Shown here one piece after another: positions 15,408 through 24,697 of a stretch of DNA of 36,100 nt. The position numbers were made by a program, and so were the translations under genes. Source of the DNA: CAYRVX01 sp964642165. GTDB taxonomy: Bacteria; Planctomycetota; Phycisphaerae; SM23-33. Every line of letters starts with the position of its first letter. Positions within the stretch are counted from its first letter, which is position 1. Where the stretch lies: contig CAZXOC010000036.1 in NCBI GenBank assembly GCA_964642165.1, positions 1-36,100 on the forward strand, read 5' to 3'. The notes below the pieces were generated by a model that did no database searches, had not been told where the DNA came from, and saw only the letters and a program-made list of their open reading frames with translations.

Positions 15408-17792
15408 ATGCTGAGAAGACTGCTGGGACTGGACGATGCGGGCGACGTGAGCCGCCTGGAGCCGTACCTGCGGCTGGACTGGCCGCGGGCGGTGCTGCTG
15501 GCGGCGGTCGTGGCGGCGCTCGTGTACGTCGTGGTGGTGTACCGGCGCGAGCGAACGATCCCGCGCCGCAAGCGCACGCTGCTGGGGGTGCTGCGCGCCG
15601 GGACGTTCGTGGTCCTGCTGGTGCTGCTGTTCGAGCCGGTCCTGGCCGTCAGCACGACCGTGCCCCTGCCGCGGACGGTGCTCGTGCTGCTGGACGCCTC
15701 GGAGAGCATGAACATCCGGGACAAGCGCCGGCGTCCGGCCGAGCAGGCCGAGGCCGCCCTCGCCCTCGGCACGCTGCCGTACGCCGACGCGAACGCCGAG
15801 CTGCCGGACGACGCGCGGGCGGCCGCGTCCAGGGCCTCCCGACTCGAGCTGGCCCGGGGGCTGCTGGCTCGCGGGCAGGGCAACGTCTTCGAGCAGATCG
15901 CCCGGCGCTACCGCGTGCGCTACTTCGCCTTCGGGCGCCGGGTCGTGCCCGCCGAGGGCCGGGGCCTGACCGGGCCGCAGGCCCTCGCCGCCGTCGACGC
16001 CAACGCCCCGGCCACGCGGCTCGGCACGGCCATGGAGGAGGCCCTCGCACGCTTCGGCGGGCAGAGCATCTCCGGGCTCGTCGTGCTGACCGACGGGGCC
16101 TCGAACGAGGGCCTGGCGCCCCTGGAGGTCGCCCGCCGCATGAGGGAGCGAGCCGTCCCGCTGTACCCGGTGGGCCTGGGCCTGCCCCATCCGACCGACG
16201 TGCGCCTCGACGCCGTCCTCGTGCCCGAGACCGTCTTCGTCAAGGACAAGGTCCCCGTGCGCGTGCAGTTCTCCTCGACGCACCTGGCCGGGCGGGCGGC
16301 CGACCTCACCCTGACCTTCGACGGGCGCGAGGTCGCCACCCGGGGCGTGACCCTGAACGATCGGGCGCAGTTCGCCGAGCTGCTCTTCGAGCCCGCGCGT
16401 CCCGTGGACGCCGCCCGGCTGGAGGTGGCCATCACCCCGCGCGGCGCGGGCGTGGACGAGGCCAGCACGGACAACAGCCGCCTCGCCCGGACCGTCCGCG
16501 TGATCGACGAGAAGATCAAGGTGCTCTACGTCGAGGGCAAGCCGCGGTGGGAGTACCGCTACCTGCGCCGCGTGCTGCTGCGCGACCACCGCCTGGACGT
16601 GACGTTCTACATGACCGAGGGCGACAAGGAGCTGGCCCAGCACTCCGAGCGCTACCTGGCGACGTTTCCGCTCGAGGCGGACGAGGCCTTCCGGTTCGAC
16701 CTGGTGATCCTGGGCGACGTGCCTCGCAAGCGGTTCAGCCGCTTGCAACTGGAGCGCCTGGAGGAGCTGGTGCGCCAACAGGGCGCGTCGCTGCTGCTGC
16801 TGGCGGGTTTCTTCCACGCCCCCGGCGAGTACCTCGGCACGCCGATCGCCGAGATGCTGCCGGTGAAGGTCCGCCCCGACGGCGTGGCGACGCTCGACGA
16901 CATGGTGCATCCCAAGGTGACCGCCGAGGGGCTTACCAGCGCCGTCGTGACGCTGGAGCACCCCGAGGAGCGGAACCAGGCGCTCTGGTCGCAGGTGCGC
17001 CCGATGTTCGGCGTGCCGCGGCTGGACGGCATGAAGAAGGGCGCCACGCGCCTCCTGACGCTGTCGGGCTCGACGAGAGGCGGCGAACCGTACCCGCTGG
17101 TCTGCTGGCACCGCCATCGGCGCGGCAAGGTGATGTACGTCGGCACGGACCAGCTCTGGCGGCTCCGCTACCAGCGCGGCGATAAGTACCACGCCCGTTT
17201 CTGGGGCCAGGCCATCCGGTTCCTCACGCTGTCGCGACTGCTGGGGGGAAACCGGCGGATCCGCATCGAGACCGACCGCTCCGACTACCGCGTCGGCGAG
17301 CGCGTCCACGTCAGCGCCAACGTGCTCGACGAGGCGTACTCGCCGGTGCTGAGCCGGTCCTTCGACGTCGTGGCCGAGCTGGCCGGCCCGCCGGCGCAGC
17401 GCGCGACCGTCCACCTGGCGGCCGTGCCGGGCATGAGCGGGCTGTTCCGCGGCTTCTTCACGCCGGAGCAGCCCGGCCGCTACGAGCTCCGCCCGGCCGA
17501 CGCGCCGGAGGAGATCTCCAACGTGGCTCGCCTGGGGGTCGAGGCGGCCTCGCTGGAGCGACAGGAACCGGCCATGCAGGAAGACCTGCTGAGGCGGACG
17601 GCCGAGCTGTCCGGCGGGCGCTGCTTCACCGCGCGCGACCTGCCGGAGCTGGCGAAGGAGCTCTCCGGCGAGCGGCGCAGCACGTCGGTGCGGCTGACGA
17701 AGGAGCTGTTCGACCTGCCGGTGGTCTTCGCGCTGCTGCTGGGGCTGCTGGCGGTGGAGTGGATGGTGCGAAGGCGGTCGGACCTGGTCTGA
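15408..17792 (+). CDS. Second membrane VWA protein with amidotransferase-like domain (794 aa)
   Basis: Two N-terminal TM helices (about 28-45 and 61-80) precede a VWA domain. Its metal-site residues are D96, S98 and S100 (LDASESMN), with later GTAMEEAL and VVLTDGASNEG supplying the usual Thr and Asp. An immunoglobulin-like segment follows, then a Rossmann-like region around KVLYVEGKPRWEYRYL, characteristic of planctomycete VWA/amidotransferase-like proteins. The C-terminal TM helix (LPVVFALLLGLLAVEWMV) anchors the end. The gene starts 70 bases after the BatA-like gene and belongs to the same operon. Two membrane VWA proteins side by side suggest a heteromeric assembly, as proposed for BatA/BatB, but this is inference. 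Confidence 0.93.
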   Translation: MLRRLLGLDDAGDVSRLEPYLRLDWPRAVLLAAVVAALVYVVVVYRRERTIPRRKRTLLGVLRAGTFVVLLVLLFEPVLAVSTTVPLPRTVLVLLDASESMNIRDKRRRPAEQAEAALALGTLPYADANAELPDDARAAASRASRLELARGLLARGQGNVFEQIARRYRVRYFAFGRRVVPAEGRGLTGPQALAAVDANAPATRLGTAMEEALARFGGQSISGLVVLTDGASNEGLAPLEVARRMRERAVPLYPVGLGLPHPTDVRLDAVLVPETVFVKDKVPVRVQFSSTHLAGRAADLTLTFDGREVATRGVTLNDRAQFAELLFEPARPVDAARLEVAITPRGAGVDEASTDNSRLARTVRVIDEKIKVLYVEGKPRWEYRYLRRVLLRDHRLDVTFYMTEGDKELAQHSERYLATFPLEADEAFRFDLVILGDVPRKRFSRLQLERLEELVRQQGASLLLLAGFFHAPGEYLGTPIAEMLPVKVRPDGVATLDDMVHPKVTAEGLTSAVVTLEHPEERNQALWSQVRPMFGVPRLDGMKKGATRLLTLSGSTRGGEPYPLVCWHRHRRGKVMYVGTDQLWRLRYQRGDKYHARFWGQAIRFLTLSRLLGGNRRIRIETDRSDYRVGERVHVSANVLDEAYSPVLSRSFDVVAELAGPPAQRATVHLAAVPGMSGLFRGFFTPEQPGRYELRPADAPEEISNVARLGVEAASLERQEPAMQEDLLRRTAELSGGRCFTARDLPELAKELSGERRSTSVRLTKELFDLPVVFALLLGLLAVEWMVRRRSDLV

Positions 17793-17812
17793 GGAGCGGA
17801 CGGCCGGAGAGA

Positions 17813-19519
17813 ATGACCAAGGCACGAGCGACAACCCGGCGCGGCGACGGATCGCGAGCGATCGTCGAGCACAAGCTGCGCGGCGCCTGGCACAAGGAGC
17901 GCCGGTTCCTGCACACGCGCGGGCTGTGCTTCCTGCTGGTCTGGGCGGTCGCGCTGGTCCTGCTGGACCTGCTGGTGGACTGGCTGTTCCTGGCGAGCTA
18001 CCGCGCGCCGGGCTGGGCGCGGACCGTCCTGCTGGCGATCAACGCGGCCGCGCTGCTGGGGGTCGCCTACGTCTACTGGTGGCGCCACCTGCGGCGCTAC
18101 GACCCGGTCCGCCTGGCGCTGGAGTTCGAGCGCAAGCACCCCGAGCTGAAGAGCCTGCTGGTCTCCTACGTGCAGATCGACGACGACGCCCTGGCGGCGA
18201 TGCACGCCTCGCCCGTGCTCGTGGCGGCGCTGCGCAGGGAGGCCGTCGAAGTCACCCGCCCCATGGACTTCCGCGAGATCGTCAGCTTCAAGGAGCTGGG
18301 GCGGCTGCTGGCGTTCTCGGCGTGCGTGCTGGCGGGCTTCGGCGGTGTCAGCGCGTACAAGTCGGAGTTCTTCCGCACGCTGATGGACCGCATGCTCCAC
18401 CCCGCCGTGCACGTCGAGTACCCCACGCGGACGACCATCGACAAGGTCAGCGGCAACCTGAGCGTCCAGCAGGGCGCCTCGGTGCAGATCACCGCCACGT
18501 GCGCCGGGGAGATCCCGCCGCGCGGGCGCCTCCACGTCCGCGCCGACGGCGGCGAGTGGGAGGCGCTCGGCCTGGCCAGGACGGGCGCCGACGCCTTCGC
18601 CCACACGTTCCGGGACGTCCGCGCGAGCTTCGACTACTACGTGCGGCTCGGCGACGACGAGTCGTCGCGGTACCGCGTCGAGGTCGTCCCCGGGCCGAAG
18701 GTCGTTCGGAAGCGCATCGGGCTGACGTATCCCGAGCACACGGGCCTGGCCCCCGAGCAGCGCGACAGCTACTACGTCGAGGCGCCCGAGGGCACCGGGA
18801 TCACGTGGTGGATGCGGTGCGATCGCCCGGTGCAGTCGGCGGAGCTGATCCGCGACCGCCAGGACGCCAACGCCCTGGCGCTGCGGATCCGGCAGGGGGG
18901 GTACGTCGTCGAGGGCACCGTCCGGGCCGAGGAGTCCTTCGAGTACCAGTTCCGCTGGAAGCTCGCCGGGCACGACTTCGTCTACACGACGCCCGGGGCC
19001 TACCTGGTGCACGTCCTGCCGGACCGCGCGCCGGAGATCGAGATCCTCCAGCCCGTCGAGGACGAGAAGGCCACCGTCCGCAAGACGCTGTCGGTGACGT
19101 TCAAGGCGGGCGACGACTACGGCCTGGGCGCCGCGAAGCTCGTCTACGCGGTGGGCGACGGCCCCGAGAGGACCTGGCCGATCGGCGTCCTCGGCGCCAA
19201 GTCGATCACCCGGGCGTTCGACAAGAAGCTCGCCGAGCTGATCGGCGACCTGGCGGTCGACCAGGTCGTGACGTACTGCGTGGAGGTGGCCGACAACCGC
19301 CCGAGGCCGGGCGGCCCGAACGTCACCCGCTCGCGCAAGCGCCGCGTCTACATCGTCGACGTGGCCGAGTACCTGCGGAGCATCCTGGAGCAGCAGCTCC
19401 GGTGGGTCGCGGAGGTCGAGGAGCTCCGCGGCGAGGAACGCCAGGCGGAAACGCACGTCGGCGAGATCCGGAAGATCGAGGTCGAAACCCAACCCGCAAC
19501 CAGGCCGTCGAACGAGTAG
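17813..19519 (+). CDS. DUF4175-like membrane protein (568 aa)
   Basis: The ATG at 17813 with GGAGAG just upstream is preferred. An earlier in-frame ATG at 17759 would overlap the preceding gene by 34 bases. Three TM segments are visible: about 39-61, 71-90 and 164-181. The rest is a large extracytoplasmic beta-rich region with fragments typical of planctomycete DUF4175-type proteins, such as EYPTRTTIDKVSGNLSV and GLTYPEHTGL. The tail is charged and possibly helical (EEL..EERQAETHVGEIRKI). In this phylum such proteins regularly follow the VWA genes and precede a coiled-coil protein, as here. No enzymatic motif is seen. Confidence 0.82.
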   Translation: MTKARATTRRGDGSRAIVEHKLRGAWHKERRFLHTRGLCFLLVWAVALVLLDLLVDWLFLASYRAPGWARTVLLAINAAALLGVAYVYWWRHLRRYDPVRLALEFERKHPELKSLLVSYVQIDDDALAAMHASPVLVAALRREAVEVTRPMDFREIVSFKELGRLLAFSACVLAGFGGVSAYKSEFFRTLMDRMLHPAVHVEYPTRTTIDKVSGNLSVQQGASVQITATCAGEIPPRGRLHVRADGGEWEALGLARTGADAFAHTFRDVRASFDYYVRLGDDESSRYRVEVVPGPKVVRKRIGLTYPEHTGLAPEQRDSYYVEAPEGTGITWWMRCDRPVQSAELIRDRQDANALALRIRQGGYVVEGTVRAEESFEYQFRWKLAGHDFVYTTPGAYLVHVLPDRAPEIEILQPVEDEKATVRKTLSVTFKAGDDYGLGAAKLVYAVGDGPERTWPIGVLGAKSITRAFDKKLAELIGDLAVDQVVTYCVEVADNRPRPGGPNVTRSRKRRVYIVDVAEYLRSILEQQLRWVAEVEELRGEERQAETHVGEIRKIEVETQPATRPSNE

Positions 19520-19530
19520 GACGCACAGCG

Positions 19531-21300
19531 ATGAGATGCGCAAGACCCTGTATCCCGGCGGCAGCGATGTGCTGTATCGCCGCGTCGCTGGCCCTCGCCC
19601 AGGCGCCGGCGAAGAACGAGCGGCTCGAGGCCGTCGGCGACCGCCTGCTGGACGAGGCCGAACGCCAGCACATGGTCAACCGCCGCATGGACGCCTCCAT
19701 CGAGGGCCTCGACGCCCTCATCCGGGACCTGGTCTCCAACGACCTGCTGGCCCAGGGCCGCGGGCCGCGAATGCAGCGCTTCGTTAAGGTCCTCGCCGTC
19801 CTGAACACGCGCCACGTGCCCAACGCCGAGCGCTACCTCCAGGCCGCGCGGAAGCGCTTGGAGGCCCTGCGGCCCAGCCTCACCGCCGCCGACGGGGAGA
19901 TCAAGACCATCCTCCGGATGCTCGACGACCTGCTGAAGCGCGCCGAGCGGTCCGGCACCGAGGACGACCTGCTCACCCAGCTCCGCCTGATCATCCGCAA
20001 GGAGGAGAACCTCCACGCCCAGACGCGCGAGTGGGGCAAGCTGCTGTACACGTCGCCCGAGAAGGCCGAGACCGGGCGCGAGGAGCTCCGGACCCGGCAG
20101 CGGCAAATCGCCGCCAGTGTCCGGCAGTTCGAGGGCAACCTCAACGACGCCGCGAAGTCCGACGCCGACCTGATCCGCAAGGACCTCCTCACCAAGGCCG
20201 CCAAGGCCATGAAGGAGGAGAAGATCGACCGCACGCTCGACCGGGCGGCGGGCGACATCGACGGCAAGAAGCCGATCCCGGCCGTCCGGAAGCAGACCGA
20301 CGCGCTGGAGGCCCTGCGGCGCCTGGAGGAGATGCTCCAGGAGGACTCGCCCCTGTCGAAGCTCGAGGAGCTGCGAGACTCCTACCAGGAGCTGTCGGAG
20401 ATCCTCGCCCGCCAGGAGGAGCTGCGCGAGACGACCGAGCAGGTGCCCGAGAAGCAGTTCGCGGAGAAGGCCAAGCCGCTCCAGCTCGAGCAGCAGGACA
20501 TCCGGAAGGACCTGGGCCAGACGACCGAGGAGATGCCCGAAGCGGCCGTGCCGCAGGTCCGCCAGCCGCTCCAGCAGGCCGCGCAGCACATGGACGGCGC
20601 CGTCAAGGACATGCAGCGATCGCAACAGACCCCGGCCGTCGAGGATCAGAAGAAGGCCGAGGAGTCCATCAAGAAGGCCATGAAGCAGCTCGAAGGGCAG
20701 ATCGCCGAGGCCGAGCAGGAGCTCGCCGATCAGCAGGAAGCGGCGGAGCTGGCCGAAGCGCTCCAGGAAGCGCTGGAGCAGACCCAGTCGCTCGTCCAGC
20801 GACAGATGCGGTTGGGCGAGCTCACGCAGCAGGCGCGGGCGATGCAGCTCGCCCAGGTCGCCCAGCCGCAGGAGGCCCTCTCGCAGGAGGCCGGCGAGCT
20901 GGCCGACGAGGCCCCGCAAGAGGCGGGCAAGCCGCTGGAGGAGGCCTCCGGCGAGATGCACGAGGCGGCCCAGGCGCTCGAGCAGGGCCAGCGGACCGAG
21001 GCCGGGCAGCACCAGCAGCGGGCGATCCAGGCCCTCCAGCAGGCCGCCCGGGCGATCCGGCAGCTCGCCCGCCGGCCCACGCCGCCCAACCCCTTCGCCC
21101 GGACGGACCGCCCGCGCGAGCGAGGCAGCCGCGACTTCGGCAAGCAGAAGGCCGGACGCGGGCGCGGGCCCCGCGACAAGAAGCTCTGGGATCACCTCAC
21201 GCCGCGCGAGCGGGAGGCCGTGCGCCAGGCGTTCGCCCGCGACCTGCCGCTCGAGTACCGCGAGCTGCTGGAGGACTACTATGAGGCCCTGTCGAAGTAA
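19531..21300 (+). CDS. Secreted coiled-coil protein, partner of the DUF4175-like protein (589 aa)
   Basis: The start at 19531, 11 bases after the upstream stop, gives a signal peptide ending around LALAQA. Most of the chain (about 30-500) is Glu/Gln/Lys/Leu-rich with heptad patterns and many Q/E-A-rich repeats, predicting a long coiled coil. A basic linker (about 525-560, Arg/Gly/Lys-rich) then leads to a compact end, WDHLTPREREAVRQAFARDL..EYRELLEDYYEALSK. A related C-terminal end is common in planctomycete proteins at this operon position and is often described as part of DUF4175-type proteins. Its last 20 bases overlap the next gene. A structural role spanning the periplasm is plausible but unproven. 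Confidence 0.82.
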   Translation: MRCARPCIPAAAMCCIAASLALAQAPAKNERLEAVGDRLLDEAERQHMVNRRMDASIEGLDALIRDLVSNDLLAQGRGPRMQRFVKVLAVLNTRHVPNAERYLQAARKRLEALRPSLTAADGEIKTILRMLDDLLKRAERSGTEDDLLTQLRLIIRKEENLHAQTREWGKLLYTSPEKAETGREELRTRQRQIAASVRQFEGNLNDAAKSDADLIRKDLLTKAAKAMKEEKIDRTLDRAAGDIDGKKPIPAVRKQTDALEALRRLEEMLQEDSPLSKLEELRDSYQELSEILARQEELRETTEQVPEKQFAEKAKPLQLEQQDIRKDLGQTTEEMPEAAVPQVRQPLQQAAQHMDGAVKDMQRSQQTPAVEDQKKAEESIKKAMKQLEGQIAEAEQELADQQEAAELAEALQEALEQTQSLVQRQMRLGELTQQARAMQLAQVAQPQEALSQEAGELADEAPQEAGKPLEEASGEMHEAAQALEQGQRTEAGQHQQRAIQALQQAARAIRQLARRPTPPNPFARTDRPRERGSRDFGKQKAGRGRGPRDKKLWDHLTPREREAVRQAFARDLPLEYRELLEDYYEALSK

Positions 21301-22312
21301 CCTCGCCCCGACGCGGCGGCGATGGCTCGCCCTCGCTTGTGCGGGCGCCGTCGCCCTCCACGCCGCCGTGCCCGCCGCGGCCAGAGACGGCGGCGTGCGC
21401 CTCGCGGCCGTATCCGCCGAGACCCAGCGCGCCGTCGAGCGCGGGCTGGCGTTTCTGGCCAAGAGCCAGAAGCTCGACGGCAGTTGGGGCAGCGAGCACA
21501 AGGCCGGCGTCACCGCCCTGTCGCTGATGAGCTTCATGCTCAAGGGCCACTTCCCCAGCCAGGGCAAGTACGGGCGGATGCTCGACCGCTCGGTGCGCTT
21601 CCTGATCCAGCGGGCCAAGGAGGGCGGGGGCTACTTCGGCGGGAACATGTACGAGCATGCCCTGGCGACGCTGGCGCTGGCGGAGGTCTGGGGCATGAGC
21701 GACCGCGACGAGATCCGCGACGCGCTCAAGCAGGCCGTCCGCGTCATCCTCAAGAGCCAGGCCCCCTCCGGCGGATGGCGTTACCAGCCCGTGCCCCGCG
21801 ACGCCGACATCTCCGTGACGGTCATGCAGATCGTCGCGCTGGCCTCGGCCAAGGAGGCGGGGCTCTTCGTGCCCCAGAAGACCATCGACCGCGCCGTCAC
21901 GTACGTCCGGAGCCTCCAGGTGCGCTTCACCGGCGGCTTCGGTTACACCAGCCCCCACCAGGAAGGCTTCGCCCGCACCGCCGCCGGCGTCATGTCCCTG
22001 CTGATGTGCGGCGAGAGCGCGAAAGGCCGCGCCGTCAAGGCCGGCCTGGGCTACCTCAACCGGTACCCCGACCAGAAGTTCACGAAGGTCGACTTCTTCT
22101 ACTACGGCCACTACTACGCCGTGCAGGCCATGTACCAGGCCGGCGAGAGCTACTACCAGCAGTGGTACCCGCAGATCCAGCGCGCCCTGCTCCGCAAGCA
22201 GCAGAGCGACGGCTCCTGGCGCGGCGGGCGCCCCGGCACGGAAGGCTCCACCGCGATGGCCGTCCTCATCCTCGGCGTGCCGTACCGCTTCCTGCCGATC
22301 TACCAACGATGA
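21281..22312 (+). CDS. Secreted terpenoid-cyclase/prenyltransferase-fold repeat protein (343 aa)
   Basis: After a signal peptide (about 1-35, ending PAAA), the protein has repeated helix pairs with QW-like motifs: SQKLDGSWGS, SQAPSGGWRY, FTGGFGYTS and KQQSDGSWRGG. This is the alpha/alpha-toroid fold of squalene cyclases and prenyltransferases. It lacks the DxDD motif of squalene-hopene cyclase, and at 343 residues it is about half that enzyme's length, so it is probably not a cyclase. Such proteins occur frequently in planctomycete MoxR/VWA operons. The start overlaps the coiled-coil gene by 20 bases and has GGAGG 7 bases upstream. The stop overlaps the next start (ATGA), implying coupled translation. 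A binding or scaffold role is inferred. Confidence 0.88.
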   Translation: MRPCRSNLAPTRRRWLALACAGAVALHAAVPAAARDGGVRLAAVSAETQRAVERGLAFLAKSQKLDGSWGSEHKAGVTALSLMSFMLKGHFPSQGKYGRMLDRSVRFLIQRAKEGGGYFGGNMYEHALATLALAEVWGMSDRDEIRDALKQAVRVILKSQAPSGGWRYQPVPRDADISVTVMQIVALASAKEAGLFVPQKTIDRAVTYVRSLQVRFTGGFGYTSPHQEGFARTAAGVMSLLMCGESAKGRAVKAGLGYLNRYPDQKFTKVDFFYYGHYYAVQAMYQAGESYYQQWYPQIQRALLRKQQSDGSWRGGRPGTEGSTAMAVLILGVPYRFLPIYQR

Positions 22313-24684
22313 GCCGCACGCCGCACACGCAGACCACGCGCCGGCCGCGGGCCGGGGCCCCGCGCAGCGGGGTCTTGTGCCCGCTTGCCGTCGCGGCGGC
22401 CCTCGCCGCCGGCGTCGCGCCGCGCCCGGCACGCGGGGACCGCGCCACGACGAGGCCCGCGGCCGCCGCCGACCGCGCGATCGAGGAGCTGCGCGGCAGC
22501 GACTGGATCCTCCAGTATCGCGCGATTCGGCAGTTGGCGCGCCGGCCCACGCCGCGCGCGAAGGCCGCCCTGCGCGGCGTGCTGACCGGCGGCGGGCATC
22601 CCTGGCTGCGCGGGCGGGCGCTGGTCGCGCTGGCCGAGGCGAGCGGCGCGGAGATGCTGGGCGAGGCCCTCACCTTCGCCCGCGCCGGCAGCGTCGAGCT
22701 TCGCGCCGCGGCCGTCGAGGCCCTGGGCGTGATTGCCTCGCCGGCCGGCGACGCCGCGGCGGCCGCCGCGCTGCGCGACACGGCGCCGGAGGTGCGCTGC
22801 CAGGCCGTCCTCGCCCTCGCCCGCCTGCGGAAGGCGAAGGCCTGGCCGCTCATTCAACCGCTGCTGAAGGGCAGCGACGTCCGGCTGCTCCGCCAGGCAG
22901 TCAGGGCCCTGCCGTTCGTGGCCACGGACGCGGCTCGCCGGGCGGTGGCCGGCCTGCTGGAGCACGACGACGCCGCCGTCCGCCTGGAAGCCGTTCGCGC
23001 GCTGGGGCGCTTCGGCAGCGCCGACGACATCGGCCGGCTCCTGGTCCGGATGACCCGGGACGCCGACGGCACCACCCGCCGTGCCGCCGAAAAGGTGCTG
23101 GCCTCGTACCCCGCCGCGGTCCGGCAGCGGCACATGCTGGCCGCCCTGCGGAGCGGCGAGGCCGACTTCCACCGGGCCGCCCTGGCGATCCTCGCGCGGA
23201 CGCCGGACCGGGCGAGCTGCGACGCCGTCGCGGCGCTGGTTCGCGATGCGGACCTGGGCGTCAAGTACCGGGGGGTGTACTCGGAGGTGCTCTCGTTGCT
23301 GGCCGCCGGCGAGCCCGACCGGTACGCGGACGTCTTCCGCCGCTTCCTGGGGCAGTCCAGCTCCAGCGTTCGGCGCGTCGCGGTCCGCTGCCTGGCCCGC
23401 TGCCGGCGGGTCGACCACTTCGCGGTGCTGCGCCCGCTGCTGAGCGACAGGAGCAGCACCATCCGCTCGCAGGTGCTCGACTCGCTCGACGAGGCCACGC
23501 ACGCGGCGCCGCCGGGGGGCATCGTGACGTACCTGGTCCCCGCCCTCGCCGGCGACAGTTGGGACACGCGCAAGAAGGCCGTCGCCCTGCTGGCCCGTCG
23601 GGCGACGCCCGCCGAGCTGCCCCGAGCCCTCGCCGCCGTCGGGCGCGACCTCGGCGGTTCTGACCGCGCGAAGCGCGCCTACCTCGCCAAGGCCCTGGCC
23701 GCCGTGGGGGGGGACGACGCCCGCCGGCAGATCGCCGCCGCCCAGGGCTGCGTGACCGACTGGACGGTGATCGGTCCGTTTCCCAACGACAAGCTCAATC
23801 GCGGCTTCGAGGCCGTCTATCCGCCCGAGATCGACGCCGATCCCGCCAAGCCCTGCCCGGCGTTCGGGTTGGGCAAGGGCGCCGTCTTCGAGGCCTCGGC
23901 GGGCGGCGACGGCCGGCGGGAGTGCCTGCGGATCGCCCCGCCCGCCGCCGGCGGGAAGACCGTCGTGACGTACATGCTGACCGTTCCGGCCGATGCGAAC
24001 GCCCGGCTCGCGGCGTCGCTGTCGGCCGGAGCGGGGCAGGAACGTCCCGGCGGCGTGAAGCTCGCCGTGCGCGCCGACGGCAAGGACCTGCTGGCCCGGG
24101 CCCTCTCGCCGGACGACCGCGAGCGGAGCGTCGCCGTCGCCCTGGGCGACTTCGCCGGCCGCAAGATGCAGCTCGAACTCCTCGCCGAGACGCTGGACGA
24201 CGCCAACAACGGCGTCGCCGTGCTCACGCGCCCCCGCCTGATCGGCGGGGGCAGGACGATCGGCCTGGTCCGCCTTGCCGCGACGGCCACCGCGCGGAGC
24301 GTCCGGCGCGGCGCGCGAGAGAAGTCCCTGGCGTGGCATCCGTACCGCGTGGCGGCCGCATCCGGCGTCGTGCCGTTCCACGATATCTTCCCGCCGCCGA
24401 CGCGCTACAACGTGGCCTACGCCGCCACCGACGTCCGCGCCGCCGCCGACCGGAACGTCTTCCTGGAGATCGACGCCGATGACGCCTGCGCCGTCTGGCT
24501 CAACGGCAAGTGCGTCTGCCGCGAGGGCGAGGCCTGCAGGGCCAGACGCGTCCCCGTCACGCTCCGCCGGGGCCCCAACCGCCTGCTCGTGAAGGTCGCC
24601 AACCTCGTCGAGTGGTGGCACGTCCGCGTCCGCATCACCGACGAGCGGGGCCGCCGCGCCTCGACCGCCTCGCCCCAGCCGTGA
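22309..24684 (+). CDS. Secreted HEAT-repeat protein with beta-rich C-terminal domains (791 aa)
   Basis: The ATG overlaps the previous stop (ATGA at 22309-22312). The N-terminus looks like a signal peptide with a long Arg-rich n-region (hydrophobic core at about 23-36). Residues about 55-470 form a run of HEAT-type helical repeats (for example VRLEAVRALGRFGS and VRCQAVLALARLRK). After D484, WTVIGPFPN opens a beta-rich domain often found in secreted planctomycete proteins. A second such domain contains DADDACAVWLNGKCV (725-739) and RRGPNRLLVKV, resembling PA14-like or galactose-binding folds. No catalytic motif is visible. It is the last gene of the operon and ends 13 bases from a convergent gene. 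A protein-protein scaffold with glycan-binding ends is the best guess. Confidence 0.87.
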   Translation: MSRTPHTQTTRRPRAGAPRSGVLCPLAVAAALAAGVAPRPARGDRATTRPAAAADRAIEELRGSDWILQYRAIRQLARRPTPRAKAALRGVLTGGGHPWLRGRALVALAEASGAEMLGEALTFARAGSVELRAAAVEALGVIASPAGDAAAAAALRDTAPEVRCQAVLALARLRKAKAWPLIQPLLKGSDVRLLRQAVRALPFVATDAARRAVAGLLEHDDAAVRLEAVRALGRFGSADDIGRLLVRMTRDADGTTRRAAEKVLASYPAAVRQRHMLAALRSGEADFHRAALAILARTPDRASCDAVAALVRDADLGVKYRGVYSEVLSLLAAGEPDRYADVFRRFLGQSSSSVRRVAVRCLARCRRVDHFAVLRPLLSDRSSTIRSQVLDSLDEATHAAPPGGIVTYLVPALAGDSWDTRKKAVALLARRATPAELPRALAAVGRDLGGSDRAKRAYLAKALAAVGGDDARRQIAAAQGCVTDWTVIGPFPNDKLNRGFEAVYPPEIDADPAKPCPAFGLGKGAVFEASAGGDGRRECLRIAPPAAGGKTVVTYMLTVPADANARLAASLSAGAGQERPGGVKLAVRADGKDLLARALSPDDRERSVAVALGDFAGRKMQLELLAETLDDANNGVAVLTRPRLIGGGRTIGLVRLAATATARSVRRGAREKSLAWHPYRVAAASGVVPFHDIFPPPTRYNVAYAATDVRAAADRNVFLEIDADDACAVWLNGKCVCREGEACRARRVPVTLRRGPNRLLVKVANLVEWWHVRVRITDERGRRASTASPQP

Positions 24685-24697
24685 CGGACCGGAGGGC

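Noticed and set aside
11894..15883. A 1329-codon minus-strand frame opposite the NPCBM-like, BatA-like and VWA genes
   Set aside because: The plus-strand genes have TM helices, metal-site motifs and ribosome sites; the antisense frame has none and is Gln/Arg/Ala/Gly-rich.
21281..22312. Squalene-hopene cyclase function for the toroid-fold protein
   Set aside because: No DxDD motif is present, the protein is about half the usual length and has a signal peptide; only the fold is supported.
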